DNA of 64,000 nt from contig NZ_CP015880.1 in assembly GCF_000697965.2 (NCBI RefSeq), forward strand, positions 310,001 to 374,000, read 5' to 3'. Below the pieces are notes generated by a model that did not search any database, had not been told where the DNA came from, and saw nothing but the letters and a program-made list of their open reading frames with translations. Positions within the stretch are counted from its first letter, which is position 1. Each line of letters opens with the position of its first letter. A program made the translations under genes and the position numbers. Source of the stretch: Ensifer adhaerens (GTDB lineage: Bacteria; Pseudomonadota; Alphaproteobacteria; Rhizobiales; Rhizobiaceae). Positions 39,133 to 49,575 of the stretch are shown here, piece after piece.

Positions 39133-40317
39133 GTGGCTGAAAAGACAGATGTGGTCATCATTGGCGCCGGTGCCGCCGGCATGATGTGCGCCATCGAGGC
39201 GGGCAAGCGCGGCCGCCGCGTGGCCGTGCTCGACCATGCCAAGGCGCCGGGCGAAAAGATCCGCATCTCCGGCGGCGGCCGCTGCAATTTCACGAACATC
39301 CATGCGGGACCGAAGAACTTCCTGTCGACCAACCCGCATTTCTCAAAGTCGGCGCTGGCGCGCTACACCCCGCGCGATTTCCTGGCTCTTGTCGAAAAGC
39401 ATGGCATAGCCTGGCACGAAAAGACCCTCGGCCAACTCTTCTGCGACCATTCGGCGAAAGACATCATCAAGATGCTGCTTTCCGAAATGCGTGACGTGCA
39501 TGCCGATCTTCGCCTCGAAACGGCGATCGAGAGTGTCGAGCGCCATGGCGCCGGTTTTCGCGTGATGACGGGCGAGGGGCCGATCGATGCGCAGTCGCTG
39601 GTCGTTGCCAGCGGCGGCAAGTCGATCCCGAAGATGGGGGCGACCGGGCTTGCCTACCGGATCGCCGAGCAGTTCGGTCTCGGGCTCATTGAAACGCGGC
39701 CCGGTCTCGTGCCGCTGACGCTCGACCCGGCGCAGCTCGAAGCGATCGGGGAACTGGCCGGCGTCGCCGCAGATGCGGAAGCGCGGTCCGGCAAGACGGC
39801 GTTCCGCGAGGCGGTGCTGATCACCCATCGCGGCCTGAGCGGCCCTGCGATCCTGCAGATATCCTCCTATTGGCGCGAAGGGCAGGAGATCGTGCTCAGG
39901 CTGATGCCCGACATCGACATTGCCGCGATCCTGAAAGAAATCCGCCGCACCCACGGCAAACAGGCGGTGCAGACGGCGCTCGGCGATATCCTGCCGCGGC
40001 GGCTGGCACAGTTTTTCGCCGACGGCGCAAAGCTGACCGGGCGCCAGCTTGCCGACCTCTCGGATAAGGCCATCAATCAGCTTGCTACCTCGATCCAGGC
40101 CTGGACCATCAAGCCAGCCGGTTCGGAAGGCTACCGGACGGCCGAAGTTACGCTTGGCGGCGTCGATACCAACGGGCTCGACTCCAAGACGATGCAGGCC
40201 AAGGCGGTGCCGGGGCTCTATTTTGTCGGTGAGTGCGTCGATGTGACCGGATGGCTCGGCGGCTACAATTTCCAATGGGCCTGGGCATCGGGCTTTGCGG
40301 CCGGCCAGGACGCCTGA
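39133..40317 (+). CDS. YhiN/HI0933-family flavoprotein
   Basis: A 394-aa NAD(P)/FAD-dependent oxidoreductase-like protein of unknown substrate. The FAD motif VVIIGAGAAGMMCAIEAGKRG is followed by the family hallmark KIRISGGGRCNFTN and a C-terminal GGVDTNGLDSKTMQAK... GLYFVGECVDVTGWLGGYNFQWAWASG. I chose the GTG at 39133 because a weak SD (GCGGAG) precedes it and homology begins there; TTG at 39094 is the longer alternative. It is divergent from the GS-like gene. Confidence 0.9.
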   Translation: MAEKTDVVIIGAGAAGMMCAIEAGKRGRRVAVLDHAKAPGEKIRISGGGRCNFTNIHAGPKNFLSTNPHFSKSALARYTPRDFLALVEKHGIAWHEKTLGQLFCDHSAKDIIKMLLSEMRDVHADLRLETAIESVERHGAGFRVMTGEGPIDAQSLVVASGGKSIPKMGATGLAYRIAEQFGLGLIETRPGLVPLTLDPAQLEAIGELAGVAADAEARSGKTAFREAVLITHRGLSGPAILQISSYWREGQEIVLRLMPDIDIAAILKEIRRTHGKQAVQTALGDILPRRLAQFFADGAKLTGRQLADLSDKAINQLATSIQAWTIKPAGSEGYRTAEVTLGGVDTNGLDSKTMQAKAVPGLYFVGECVDVTGWLGGYNFQWAWASGFAAGQDA

Positions 40318-40552
40318 TCTCCCCGCTTTTGGCGGATCGAGCTTCAGTGATTGTTAATGTATCTCGCCGAACCTTTATCCTTGTCGGCACAGCCGGCAGT
40401 TGGTGGATCGGATTGTCGCGTAAACGGAAATAACACTGTTTCTAATTTTTTGACTTTCTTCCGCCACGGCATGGCTGCAATATAACTGTGACAGGCAATG
40501 CGGGGTCATCCGGACCGAACGTTGCCGGTCAATGTGACAAGGACAGGATGCC

Positions 40553-40699
40553 ATGAACCAAATCCGCCGCCGTCCCCGCGCCATCGCGATCGCCCGCACC
40601 GATGAAAGCCGTCAGCAGAAGGCCGTGCTCACGCGCCTCGCCTTGATTGCATTCTTTGCCGTTGCTGCCCTCGCAGCCCTCCCGGCTCTTTGGTTCTGA
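40553..40699 (+). CDS. Small membrane protein, 48 aa, unknown
   Basis: ATG at 40553 preceded by AAGGACAGG. The peptide has a basic N-terminus (NQIRRRPRAIAIART) and one hydrophobic helix (LALIAFFAVAALAALPALWF) that ends at the stop. Codon use is normal for the region. It is a tail-anchored small protein by appearance. No function can be named. Confidence 0.6.
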   Translation: MNQIRRRPRAIAIARTDESRQQKAVLTRLALIAFFAVAALAALPALWF

Positions 40700-41053
40700 G
40701 TTCAGGGGATCGGCCCTGAGCGGCCGTCTCTCGGGCGCATTTGACGCGTCCGCGCACGCCTACGGATTTTCTGTCGCGGGCGGAACGCGCTTATACAAAT
40801 TTTAATCGTTCAAAACAGATAGTGTGACGATGTGAGTTTCGTCAGGTTCACGTTGCCGAGGAGTGGCGCCGTGGATCCGCAATGATTGCCGACGGACTGG
40901 CGGTGTGCGCCGCATGATTTTTCGAAAAACATCAGCCTGTTTGCGCATCGGGTGGCTCTCGATCGTTCGCACATTCACGCCTTGTCGTTGAGTGCGAAGA
41001 CGTAGTGAGCCGTCGGGGGAGGCGAATGCGAGCTGCGAGCCAAGGTGTTTTCC
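40700..41053. other. 354-bp intergenic region before the chemoreceptor
   Basis: No convincing gene. The one AT-rich patch (TTATACAAATTTTAATCG, about 40791-40808) contains a TATACA that could be a -10 element, but no good -35 lies at the right spacing. A promoter for the chemoreceptor must be here or very close. Confidence 0.35.
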
Positions 41054-43579
41054 ATGTTCATCGATAGAATTCTTGCCCGCTTCAAGATCCAGACGAAGGT
41101 GCTGTTTTTCATCCTGCCCTTCGTCGTCAGCATCTGTGCCGTCGGTATCACCGGCCTCTATGCATCCGGCCTGCTTCAGGGACGCATGGAGATTTCCAAC
41201 AGCGTGTTGCAGACCTTGAGCGGCTTCAAGGATGTCTATGCGGGCATGAACGCCTTCCTGCATTCGACCACCGAAGAAACACGTGATGCCGTGCAATCGA
41301 CGATCTCGGCGCAGAAGGACGTGCTCGCCGATACCGCTGCACAGGTTGCCGGCCAGAACGGCCAGGACGAATTGAAGGCGGCGATCGCGGCGACCAGCGA
41401 CATCGAAGCGCGCATCGGCGGCCTTTGGACGCTGCACGTTGGCGAGCAGGACCTGCGCACGGCAATGAGCTCGAACCTCGACGCCTTGCTGATCGAGCGC
41501 GCCAAGATCAATGAAGAGTCGAACCGCCTGCAATACGCCGTTCGCAAGAGCGAGAACGCCGCCAAGACCATGCTGCGCGAAGCCGAAAAGCTGATGCGCG
41601 CAAGCCGCTTCTTCAACGAGTTCGGCACCGAAGTGAGCAAGGCGATCACCGTCGAGGAGAAGCTGAAGGCGGTCAAGGAACGCTTCCCGATGATCGGCCG
41701 CACCGAGCGTGACATCTTCCGCCTGCTGCCGAAGGACGAAAAGTCGCTCACCGAGACCATCACCTCGGCTTCGAGCGAGATCGGCTCGATCCTGAAGGCG
41801 CCCGCCGGACCGGAAACGCTTGCCGGCATTTCCAAATATGTCGACCGCTTCCGCACTGCGAGCTTCCGCCTGGAAGCGGCTTCCGTCGGCAAGATGCGCG
41901 ACGCCACGCGGATTTTCGCCGAACTCGACGAACAGATCGTCACGACGGAATCGGTTCTGACCGCTACCCGTAGGCTGTCGTCGTCGATCACCGATATCCA
42001 GATTTCCGCCGCCACCTTCATGGGGCAGACGAACGAGGGCAATCGCCAGAAGCTGCTCGACAAGTCGCTTGCCGTTCAGCAGAACATGGCGACGCTTCGC
42101 GGTGTCGCAAGCGACGGCGCATCCTTCGACAAGATCGCCGACACGTTGATGCCGATCCTGACCGCGATGAAGAAGGATGCCGCAGCGCTCGTCGAAATCA
42201 CGGTCAAGCGCACCGCAGACTTCGACGCCGCCGGACAATCGATCAACCAGATCTGGACCGATCTCACCGAATTTGCCGAACAGCAGAAGGTTGCCGCCGG
42301 GACCGAGCGCAACGAGGCGAACCAGATCTCGGTTGCCGCCACCGTTGCCGGCGTCGTCATCGCGCTTCTGGCCGGCATCGCGCTGACGCTGACGCTGAAG
42401 AAGCCGATCGGTCAGATCACCGCGGCGATGCGTCGTCTCGCCGATGGCCGCCTCGACACGACGATCGATGGCGATGGTCGTCGCGACGAAATCGGCGACA
42501 TGGCCCGTGCGCTCGGCGTGTTCAAGGAGAACGCGCTCTCCAAGGTCCGCATCGAAGCGGAAAGCGAGGAGCAGCGCAGCCGCGCCGAAATCGAGCGTAG
42601 CCGCAACGACCAGGAAAAACGCGAGCTCGATCGCCAGATCGATCTTGCCGTCAGCGAGCTTGCCGCTGGTCTCGGCCGCCTGGCCCAGGGCGACCTGTCG
42701 CGCCAGATCGACGTGCCGTTCCATGGTCGCCTCGAACAGCTTCGCCAGGACTTCAACGGTTCGCTGATCCGCCTGCAGGACACGCTCGCCCAGATCCGCG
42801 CCAATGCGCAGGCGATCCAGGAGAGCGGCTCCAGCATGCACCATGCGGCAGATTCGCTGTCGAAGCGCACGGAGGCCCAGGCCGCCTCCCTCGAAGAGAC
42901 GGCGGCCGCCGTCGACCAGATCACCGTCACCGTCCGTTCCTCGGCCGAGCGTGCCGGCGAAGCCAACCATGCGGTGATCCAGACGAAACGCAGCGCCGAT
43001 AGCTCGGCGACCGTCGTCACCAACGCGATCGCCGCCATGGGACGCATCGAGGAGGCCTCGCGCCAGATCGAGCAAATCATCGAAGTGATCGACGACATCG
43101 CCTTCCAGACCAACCTCCTGGCGCTGAACGCCGGCATCGAGGCGGCACGGGCGGGTGAAGCCGGAAAGGGCTTTGCCGTCGTCGCCCAGGAAGTGCGTGA
43201 ACTGGCCCAGCGCTCGGCAGAAGCTGCGCGCGAGATCAAGGGCTTGATCAACAAGTCGACCAACGAGGTCAATGCCGGCTCGCACCTGGTCAAGGAAACC
43301 GGCGAAGTGCTGGCTTCGATCAGCGCCCAGATCGTCACGGTCAGCCAGCACGTCGAGATGATCGCGACTGCCAGCCGCGACCAGGCCGTGGCGCTCAACG
43401 AGGTCAACGGCTCAGTCAACCAGATGGACCAGATGACGCAGCAGAACGCCTCGATGGTGGAAGAGGCGACGGCGACGAGCCGCGCGCTCTCAAACCAGGC
43501 CGACACGCTGATGATGCTGGTCGAGCAGTTCCGGCTGGAGCCGGCGGCGGAAGACTACGACAACTACCGGGCGGCCTGA
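41054..43579 (+). CDS. Methyl-accepting chemotaxis protein with very large periplasmic domain
   Basis: An 841-aa chemoreceptor. TM1 is about 17-37 and TM2 about 427-447, leaving about 389 residues in the periplasm, all predicted helical and much longer than a 4-helix sensor. HAMP is about 448-500, with a further helical stretch and a second HAMP-like region. The signalling domain carries the hairpin tip IAFQTNLLALNAGIEAARAGEAGKGFAVVA (about 680-710). The C-terminus (YDNYRAA) lacks a CheR/CheB-binding pentapeptide. Size and locus resemble Sinorhizobium McpZ; I suspect this identity but cannot prove it. The start at 41054 has AAGGTG upstream. Confidence 0.9.
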   Translation: MFIDRILARFKIQTKVLFFILPFVVSICAVGITGLYASGLLQGRMEISNSVLQTLSGFKDVYAGMNAFLHSTTEETRDAVQSTISAQKDVLADTAAQVAGQNGQDELKAAIAATSDIEARIGGLWTLHVGEQDLRTAMSSNLDALLIERAKINEESNRLQYAVRKSENAAKTMLREAEKLMRASRFFNEFGTEVSKAITVEEKLKAVKERFPMIGRTERDIFRLLPKDEKSLTETITSASSEIGSILKAPAGPETLAGISKYVDRFRTASFRLEAASVGKMRDATRIFAELDEQIVTTESVLTATRRLSSSITDIQISAATFMGQTNEGNRQKLLDKSLAVQQNMATLRGVASDGASFDKIADTLMPILTAMKKDAAALVEITVKRTADFDAAGQSINQIWTDLTEFAEQQKVAAGTERNEANQISVAATVAGVVIALLAGIALTLTLKKPIGQITAAMRRLADGRLDTTIDGDGRRDEIGDMARALGVFKENALSKVRIEAESEEQRSRAEIERSRNDQEKRELDRQIDLAVSELAAGLGRLAQGDLSRQIDVPFHGRLEQLRQDFNGSLIRLQDTLAQIRANAQAIQESGSSMHHAADSLSKRTEAQAASLEETAAAVDQITVTVRSSAERAGEANHAVIQTKRSADSSATVVTNAIAAMGRIEEASRQIEQIIEVIDDIAFQTNLLALNAGIEAARAGEAGKGFAVVAQEVRELAQRSAEAAREIKGLINKSTNEVNAGSHLVKETGEVLASISAQIVTVSQHVEMIATASRDQAVALNEVNGSVNQMDQMTQQNASMVEEATATSRALSNQADTLMMLVEQFRLEPAAEDYDNYRAA

Positions 43580-43669
43580 GGCGTGCGGTAGACGGTTTCG
43601 CTGGCGGCAGGCAACGCCGCCAGCCGAAAGCACGGCAACCGGTGCCGTGCGATATAACAAGGGCAGGGG

Positions 43670-43873
43670 CTAACATTGCACCGCGTGGCCGCAGGGCTTC
43701 GCGGTGCTTTTTTTATCGGCGTAGAGGCTGCTCTTGCGTCGCTTGGTGACCGCGGCCGCGAGTGTTGTGAAGGTTCGACGTAGAAGGGCGGGCGGTTTCG
43801 GATCGAAATCCTCGTCCCAGCGGCGCGTTTTCAGGGCCATGTCGGCGATGTAGACCATTGCCATCATTTCCAT
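43670..43873 (-). CDS. Small basic protein, 67 aa, unknown
   Basis: The ATG at 43873 has a near-perfect SD (AAGGAG, 7-base spacing) on the minus strand. The product begins MEMMAMVYIADMALKTRRW, continues with a Pro-rich DFDPKPPALLRR and a basic tail, and has two Cys near the end. The gene is divergent from the LysR gene 89 bp away. The strong SD makes it likely real; I cannot suggest a function. Confidence 0.55.
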   Translation of the reverse strand: MEMMAMVYIADMALKTRRWDEDFDPKPPALLRRTFTTLAAAVTKRRKSSLYADKKSTAKPCGHAVQC

Positions 43874-43962
43874 CGCGATGCTCCTTAGTTGATGGGCATC
43901 ACTTCTTTTATGCAGCAAAACTAGTTTTACATACATCGGGTATCGCTCTATGTTTTTCACCG

Positions 43963-44844
43963 ATGAAAGACATGGATTGGGATATCTATCGCTGTTTCAT
44001 GAGCGTGGCGCGCGCTGGTGGGCTCACCGGAGCGGCGCAGGCGCTCGGCTCCAGCCCGGCGACCGTTGGCCGGCGGATGCTGGAACTCGAGGAGCGCACG
44101 GGCCGCGCGCTGTTTCTGCGCAGCCAGACCGGCTACCAGCTTACCGGCGATGGTGAACTGCTGTTCGAGCAGCTTCAGGAAATGGAATCGGCGGCGCGCC
44201 GGGTCGAGAGCTGGCGGCAGGAAGGCGAGGGCGTAACGGTCCGCATCACCGTCGGTACCTGGATCGCCTGGCTGCTGGCGGAGAACTTTCCGGCGCTCTG
44301 CACCGAAAGGGACGGCTTCAGCCTCGCGATCACGGTCGGCGAAACACGCGCCAGCCTCGCCTATCGCGAGACCGATATCGGCATCCGCGCCTTCGAGCCC
44401 GAGGAGGCCTATCTGGCGGCAAGTCCGGTCGGCGACGTCGCCTATGCCGCCTATCGTCAAAAGAACGCGCCGTCGGGCGCGAGCGCGCGATGGGTGGCCG
44501 TCGGCGAGGAGGAGGCGATCTCCGCCTATCTGCGCTGGCCGCACGAGCAGATGAAGGGGGGCTGGGAGGGGCGGATCGTCGCCACGGTCACGCGGCCGCG
44601 CTCGCTGCTCGATCTCGCCCGCGCCGGCGCCGGCTGTGCGGTGCTTCCTTGTTTCGTCGGCGATCTCGATCCGATGCTGGAGCGCGCCGGCGAGGAGATC
44701 CCGGCGCTCCGGCACCGGCAATGGATCGTCATGAACAATGAGGATCGCCACCGCAAGGAAATACGAACGGTCGTCGACCGCATGACCAGGCTGTTGCGTA
44801 GTCACGTGGACATCTTTGCCGGAAAGCGACCGCGCCGCAGCTGA
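43963..44844 (+). CDS. LysR-family transcriptional regulator
   Basis: A 293-aa regulator. The N-terminal winged HTH is clear (DWDIYRCFMSVARAGGLTGAAQALGSSPATVGRRMLELEERTG). The C-terminal half is a LysR substrate-binding-type domain. I chose the ATG at 43963 because the HTH begins immediately. Target genes are unknown; the divergent 67-aa gene is the nearest candidate. Confidence 0.87.
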   Translation: MKDMDWDIYRCFMSVARAGGLTGAAQALGSSPATVGRRMLELEERTGRALFLRSQTGYQLTGDGELLFEQLQEMESAARRVESWRQEGEGVTVRITVGTWIAWLLAENFPALCTERDGFSLAITVGETRASLAYRETDIGIRAFEPEEAYLAASPVGDVAYAAYRQKNAPSGASARWVAVGEEEAISAYLRWPHEQMKGGWEGRIVATVTRPRSLLDLARAGAGCAVLPCFVGDLDPMLERAGEEIPALRHRQWIVMNNEDRHRKEIRTVVDRMTRLLRSHVDIFAGKRPRRS

Positions 44845-44908
44845 GGCGGAGCAAGGACTGAACCCTGCTGCTGGGAACGCTACCGCCGTGGTCTTTTTTG
44901 TATATGGG

Positions 44909-46018
44909 TCAGCGCATCAGCAGCTTGACGAGTGCCGCCTGCGAGTTGACCCGGGTCTTGGCGTAGATGCTTTTGAGCTGCGTCCGGATCGTCTCATAGC
45001 TGACGCCGTTGGCCTGCGACATTTCCTTCAGCGTCAGGCCGGCGGCGATACCGCAGGCGATGCGGATTTCGGCGGGGGTCAGACCATAATTGTCCTTCAG
45101 ATGGTCGTGCCTGAGATCGCCGAGCAGCGACGTCGCGGGCTCGACCAGAACCGCCACAGTCGGTCCGTCGAGAAGTTCGGTAAAGATGCTGGCACTTCGC
45201 CGCACCAAGGTAATGCGGAAGGCGCCGTGCTCCGCGGTCCTGACGACACGCAGTTGCGGCTGTGCCGGTGCGCCGACCGGCGAGGCCAGAAGCTCGAGCG
45301 CCGCATTGGTTTCCGGTTCGTCCATGAACAGGCGGCCGTTGACCGCGACCCGGAACGGTGAGCCGTTCGCCGCCATTCGCTCGGCGTTGTGGTTCATCGA
45401 GCGGATGCGCAGATTGCCGCCCACATAAATCACGCCGACGCCGATCGTATCGAGCAGGGTCCGGCCCTCATGCTGCTCGGCCATCATCAGGTCGCGCCGC
45501 CGCAGGAAGTCGAAGGCGCGCTTCAGGTGGGGCGCAAGAAGCGTGTACTGGTCCGCCGCCTGCTGGTTGAGTTCCTCGTCGGTCGACGAGGTGCAGGTCG
45601 ACACGAGCAGGGTCCGCGTCGGGCTGCGCACGATGGTCACGCCGACGGTGGTCTCGCTGCCGGTCTGGCGCTTCAGCCAGTCATTGTAGAATTCCGATTT
45701 CATCAGCTCCGAGCGCGAGACGATATGCTCGCCGGAGAGACCGCGGCCCACCGGCACGAGAACCGATTTCGGTATCCAGGGATTGATCGCCGCGAAGTGA
45801 TCGTTGAACTGGTCGATGGCATCAGAGGTAAAGCCGGAGACATAGGGCACGCACGACGCTGGCGCTGTGAGGTCATGATAGTGGAGCGCAGAGCATCCAT
45901 CGGGCATGGTCGTCGTCAGCCGGTCGAGAAAATCCTGCCAGCCGCAATCGCCAAAGGCGGCGCCGTAGATCAGCTCCGTCAGTTCGGCGGTATCTGCAGG
46001 TTTCGTCGAACGATACAT
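44909..46018 (-). CDS. LuxR-type HTH transcriptional regulator
   Basis: A 369-aa protein whose last ~65 residues are a LuxR/FixJ helix-turn-helix (YGLTPAEIRIACGIAAGLTLKEMSQANGVSYETIRTQLKSIYAKTRVNSQAALVKLL). The N-terminal 290 residues show no receiver or autoinducer domain that I recognise; there is a PAS-like stretch around 190-260. It stands alone. Targets are unknown. Confidence 0.82.
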   Translation of the reverse strand: MYRSTKPADTAELTELIYGAAFGDCGWQDFLDRLTTTMPDGCSALHYHDLTAPASCVPYVSGFTSDAIDQFNDHFAAINPWIPKSVLVPVGRGLSGEHIVSRSELMKSEFYNDWLKRQTGSETTVGVTIVRSPTRTLLVSTCTSSTDEELNQQAADQYTLLAPHLKRAFDFLRRRDLMMAEQHEGRTLLDTIGVGVIYVGGNLRIRSMNHNAERMAANGSPFRVAVNGRLFMDEPETNAALELLASPVGAPAQPQLRVVRTAEHGAFRITLVRRSASIFTELLDGPTVAVLVEPATSLLGDLRHDHLKDNYGLTPAEIRIACGIAAGLTLKEMSQANGVSYETIRTQLKSIYAKTRVNSQAALVKLLMR

Positions 46019-46192
46019 GCGTGCCTTTGTCTAAGACAGGTATGCCTAATATAGTCAGGCATCACGGGTTCGATCAACCTGAAATAGCGGAGACAAGCAT
46101 TCGTTGCGTGCGTTGCCATCCTGACAACGCAGAATAGCCGGCAAAGAGCCGGCTATTCCAATTTCTCCCACTTTCAACCGGTTTCGGTGAAA

Positions 46193-46291
46193 TCAACTTT
46201 TGGTTGCTCTCACGTTCGCGGCCACAGCTGTGTGGCGGAGCGCTAGCGGCGACAGCAGGATCGTCGCGAACAGCGTTGTGGCGAGCATCAT
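46193..46291 (-). CDS. Small secreted or membrane peptide, 32 aa, unknown
   Basis: Starts at ATGATG, overlapping the stop of the 79-aa gene upstream, so translation could be coupled. The product is a short hydrophobic peptide (MMLATTLFATILLSPLAL then a basic tail) that would sit in the membrane or act as a signal peptide. No separate SD is obvious. It could be a chance ORF, so confidence is low. Confidence 0.35.
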   Translation of the reverse strand: MMLATTLFATILLSPLALRHTAVAANVRATKS

Positions 46292-46527
46292 GGCCGGCCC
46301 TGGGTGACGATAACCGGGATCAGCAGGTCGCCCCAGTTGCCTTCGCCGCCGTGGTGGCGGGCGGAGCGCACGAGCTCGACCGAAACGCCGGCATCGACGG
46401 CCTTCATGACGGACTGGTTGAGGCGGTGCAGGTCGTTGGCGACCATGCGGATTGCCGCCTGCTGGTCCGGGGTCATCGCCGAAGACTGTTCCTCGGCCCG
46501 TTCCTTGACGCGTGTCTGGACTGTCAT
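46288..46527 (-). CDS. Small protein, 79 aa, downstream of aceA, unknown
   Basis: The ATG at 46527 has a strong SD (AAGGAG, 8-base spacing). The product is a mainly helical, polar protein (TPDQQAAIRMVANDLHRLNQSVMKAVDAGVSVELVRSARHHGG) with a short hydrophobic C-terminus. It follows aceA by 120 bp on the same strand, so it may share its transcript. I do not recognise a named family. Confidence 0.62.
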   Translation of the reverse strand: MTVQTRVKERAEEQSSAMTPDQQAAIRMVANDLHRLNQSVMKAVDAGVSVELVRSARHHGGEGNWGDLLIPVIVTQGRP

Positions 46528-46560
46528 TGGACTTCTCCTTGAGGTTCGAGGCTGGAGGTG

Positions 46561-46580
46561 CTTGCGGTTTTCCGCCCGCA
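46561..46580. repeat. Dispersed short repeat copy
   Basis: 18 of 20 bases match 13031-13050; the core GGTTTTCCGCCCG also matches 30865-30877 with one change. It lies between the 79-aa gene and aceA. Confidence 0.5.
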
Positions 46581-46647
46581 TCCATTTCACTTACGAGGGG
46601 TCGGCAGGAGCGCAGCGGGCAGGGATTGCCACGCTCCCGCCGGGCTT

Positions 46648-47937
<1,290 letters not shown>

Positions 47938-48165
47938 TACTTCCTCCTGTCAAAATCAAACACCCATTCGACTTTTGTCGTATGGCGACTTGTGTTTCGA
48001 GTTCATGTGACAGTTTTTACATTGCGCTGCAGTATTCGGCTATTGGAAACGGTCGTTTGCAGAGATCAAAAGGGTTATGTTGTCTTGCCTTTGACAGGGC
48101 GGCGAAGTAAATTTGTAAAAAATGTAAAACGCCCTGCGCTGAGCGGATTGTAAAGGTAGTTACAA
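47938..48165. promoter_or_regulatory. aceA / ScfR-like divergent regulatory region
   Basis: Contains TTTTTACATT at 48014-48023 and its inverted counterpart AATGTAAAA at 48121-48129. ATTTGTAAAA lies just before the latter (48111-48120). A perfect inverted repeat TTGTAA-N6-TTACAA (48148-48165) ends at the base before the regulator start codon, overlapping its SD. These are good candidate sites for the divergent regulator. Confidence 0.6.
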
Positions 48166-49575
48166 ATGGCCGAGAACAAGATCTTTGCCGGCCCGCGGGT
48201 CAGGCGCATTCGTAACGGCCTGTCGCTGACGCAGACGGCCATGGCCGAGGCCCTCGGTATCTCGCCGTCCTATCTCAATCTGATCGAGCGCAACCAGCGG
48301 CCGCTGACGGTGCAGCTGCTTTTGAAGCTTGCCTCGGTCTACAAGGTCGACCTCGACGAGTTGCAGGGCGAAACCGGCGGCAGCCTCACGCAATTGCGCG
48401 AGGTTTTCGCCGATCCACTGCTGTCGGCCGAGCTGCCGGGAGAGCAGGAGCTGATCGAGGTGGCAGAAGCGGCCCCCAATGCTGCCGGCGGCGTCGTCAA
48501 GCTCTACCGCGCCTATCGCGAGCAGGCAGCGCGTCTCAGGGACTTGGCTGACCTCCTGGCGGGGCAGGGGCACATGGAGGCGCTTTCGGGCACACGGTTG
48601 CCGATGGACGAGGTACGCGAGACCTTCGAGGGGCGGCCGAATTATTTTGCCGGCATCGAGGCGGCGGCGGAAGCCTTCCACGAGGCGCTCTCGCCGGGTG
48701 ATGATCTCATCGGCGCGCTCAAGGCCTGGCTGAAGAAGGAGCATGGCCTCGTCGTGCGCAGCCTGCCGGTCCATGCCATGCCGAACCTGCGCCGTCGCTT
48801 CGACAGGCACTCCATGCGCCTCTTCGTTTCCGAGCGGCTGTCGCCCTACGACCAGTTGCGCGAGATCGCGATGGAGGCCGTGTCGATTGCCTGCCACGAG
48901 GCGATCACGGCCGAGCTTGGGTCGTTACGGCTTTCGACCGCGGAGGCACGCCGTATTGCTCGCTTCGAGCTGGCGCGCTATGGCGCGCATGCGCTGATGA
49001 TGCCCTATGCTGCGTTCCTCGCCGCCGCACAACGGGCGAAGTACGACCTCGATGTCCTGCGCGCCCGTTTCCAGGTCTCCTTCGAACAGGCGGCCAACCG
49101 GCTGACCATGCTGCAACGGCCGGGCGCCCAAGGGCTGCCATTCTTCCTGATGGAGATCGACAATGCCGGCCACCGATTGCGGAGGGCGGGCGCATCGGGC
49201 TTCCCTCAGGCAAAGTTCGGCGGTGGCTGTCCCAAGCTCAATATCCATGCCGCCTTCTCAGTGCCGGGCCAGCTACTGGTCGATCGTGTCGAGATGCCCG
49301 ACGGCGCTGCATTCTTGACCATCGCACGCACGCTGGAGGGTCCGCAGGCGGCGTTCCACGAGCGCGTCCGGCGCACAGCCCTGCTTCTAGGCTGCGAAGC
49401 TTCGTTTGCCGACGAGACCGTCTACGGTTCGGTGCTGCTGCCGGCGGTCGAAATCGGTGCCGGCTGTCGGCTCTGCGAGCGCCAGGGCTGCCTGGCGCGT
49501 GCCGAGCCGCCCGTTACCCGGCCGCTCGGACTTGATGAGATGGCGACCGGGCTCAGCGTTTTCGATTTTCAGTAG
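48166..49575 (+). CDS. ScfR/RamB-like XRE regulator with ImmA/IrrE-type domain
   Basis: A 469-aa regulator. An N-terminal Cro/C1 HTH (GPRVRRIRNGLSLTQTAMAEALGISPSYLNLIERNQRPL) is followed by a middle IrrE/ImmA-like region and a C-terminal DUF2083-type part with Cys residues (GAGCRLCERQGCLAR). This is the short-chain fatty acid regulator (ScfR) type, of which RamB and relatives control acetate and propionate genes. Divergence from aceA makes it the likely regulator of the glyoxylate shunt. A weak AAGGTAG SD overlaps the inverted repeat. Confidence 0.85.
   Translation: MAENKIFAGPRVRRIRNGLSLTQTAMAEALGISPSYLNLIERNQRPLTVQLLLKLASVYKVDLDELQGETGGSLTQLREVFADPLLSAELPGEQELIEVAEAAPNAAGGVVKLYRAYREQAARLRDLADLLAGQGHMEALSGTRLPMDEVRETFEGRPNYFAGIEAAAEAFHEALSPGDDLIGALKAWLKKEHGLVVRSLPVHAMPNLRRRFDRHSMRLFVSERLSPYDQLREIAMEAVSIACHEAITAELGSLRLSTAEARRIARFELARYGAHALMMPYAAFLAAAQRAKYDLDVLRARFQVSFEQAANRLTMLQRPGAQGLPFFLMEIDNAGHRLRRAGASGFPQAKFGGGCPKLNIHAAFSVPGQLLVDRVEMPDGAAFLTIARTLEGPQAAFHERVRRTALLLGCEASFADETVYGSVLLPAVEIGAGCRLCERQGCLARAEPPVTRPLGLDEMATGLSVFDFQ

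Noticed and set aside
40802..43351. 849-codon open frame antisense to the chemoreceptor
   Set aside because: Shadow frame: repetitive Asp/Arg/Leu composition and no motif, while the + strand protein is a complete chemoreceptor.
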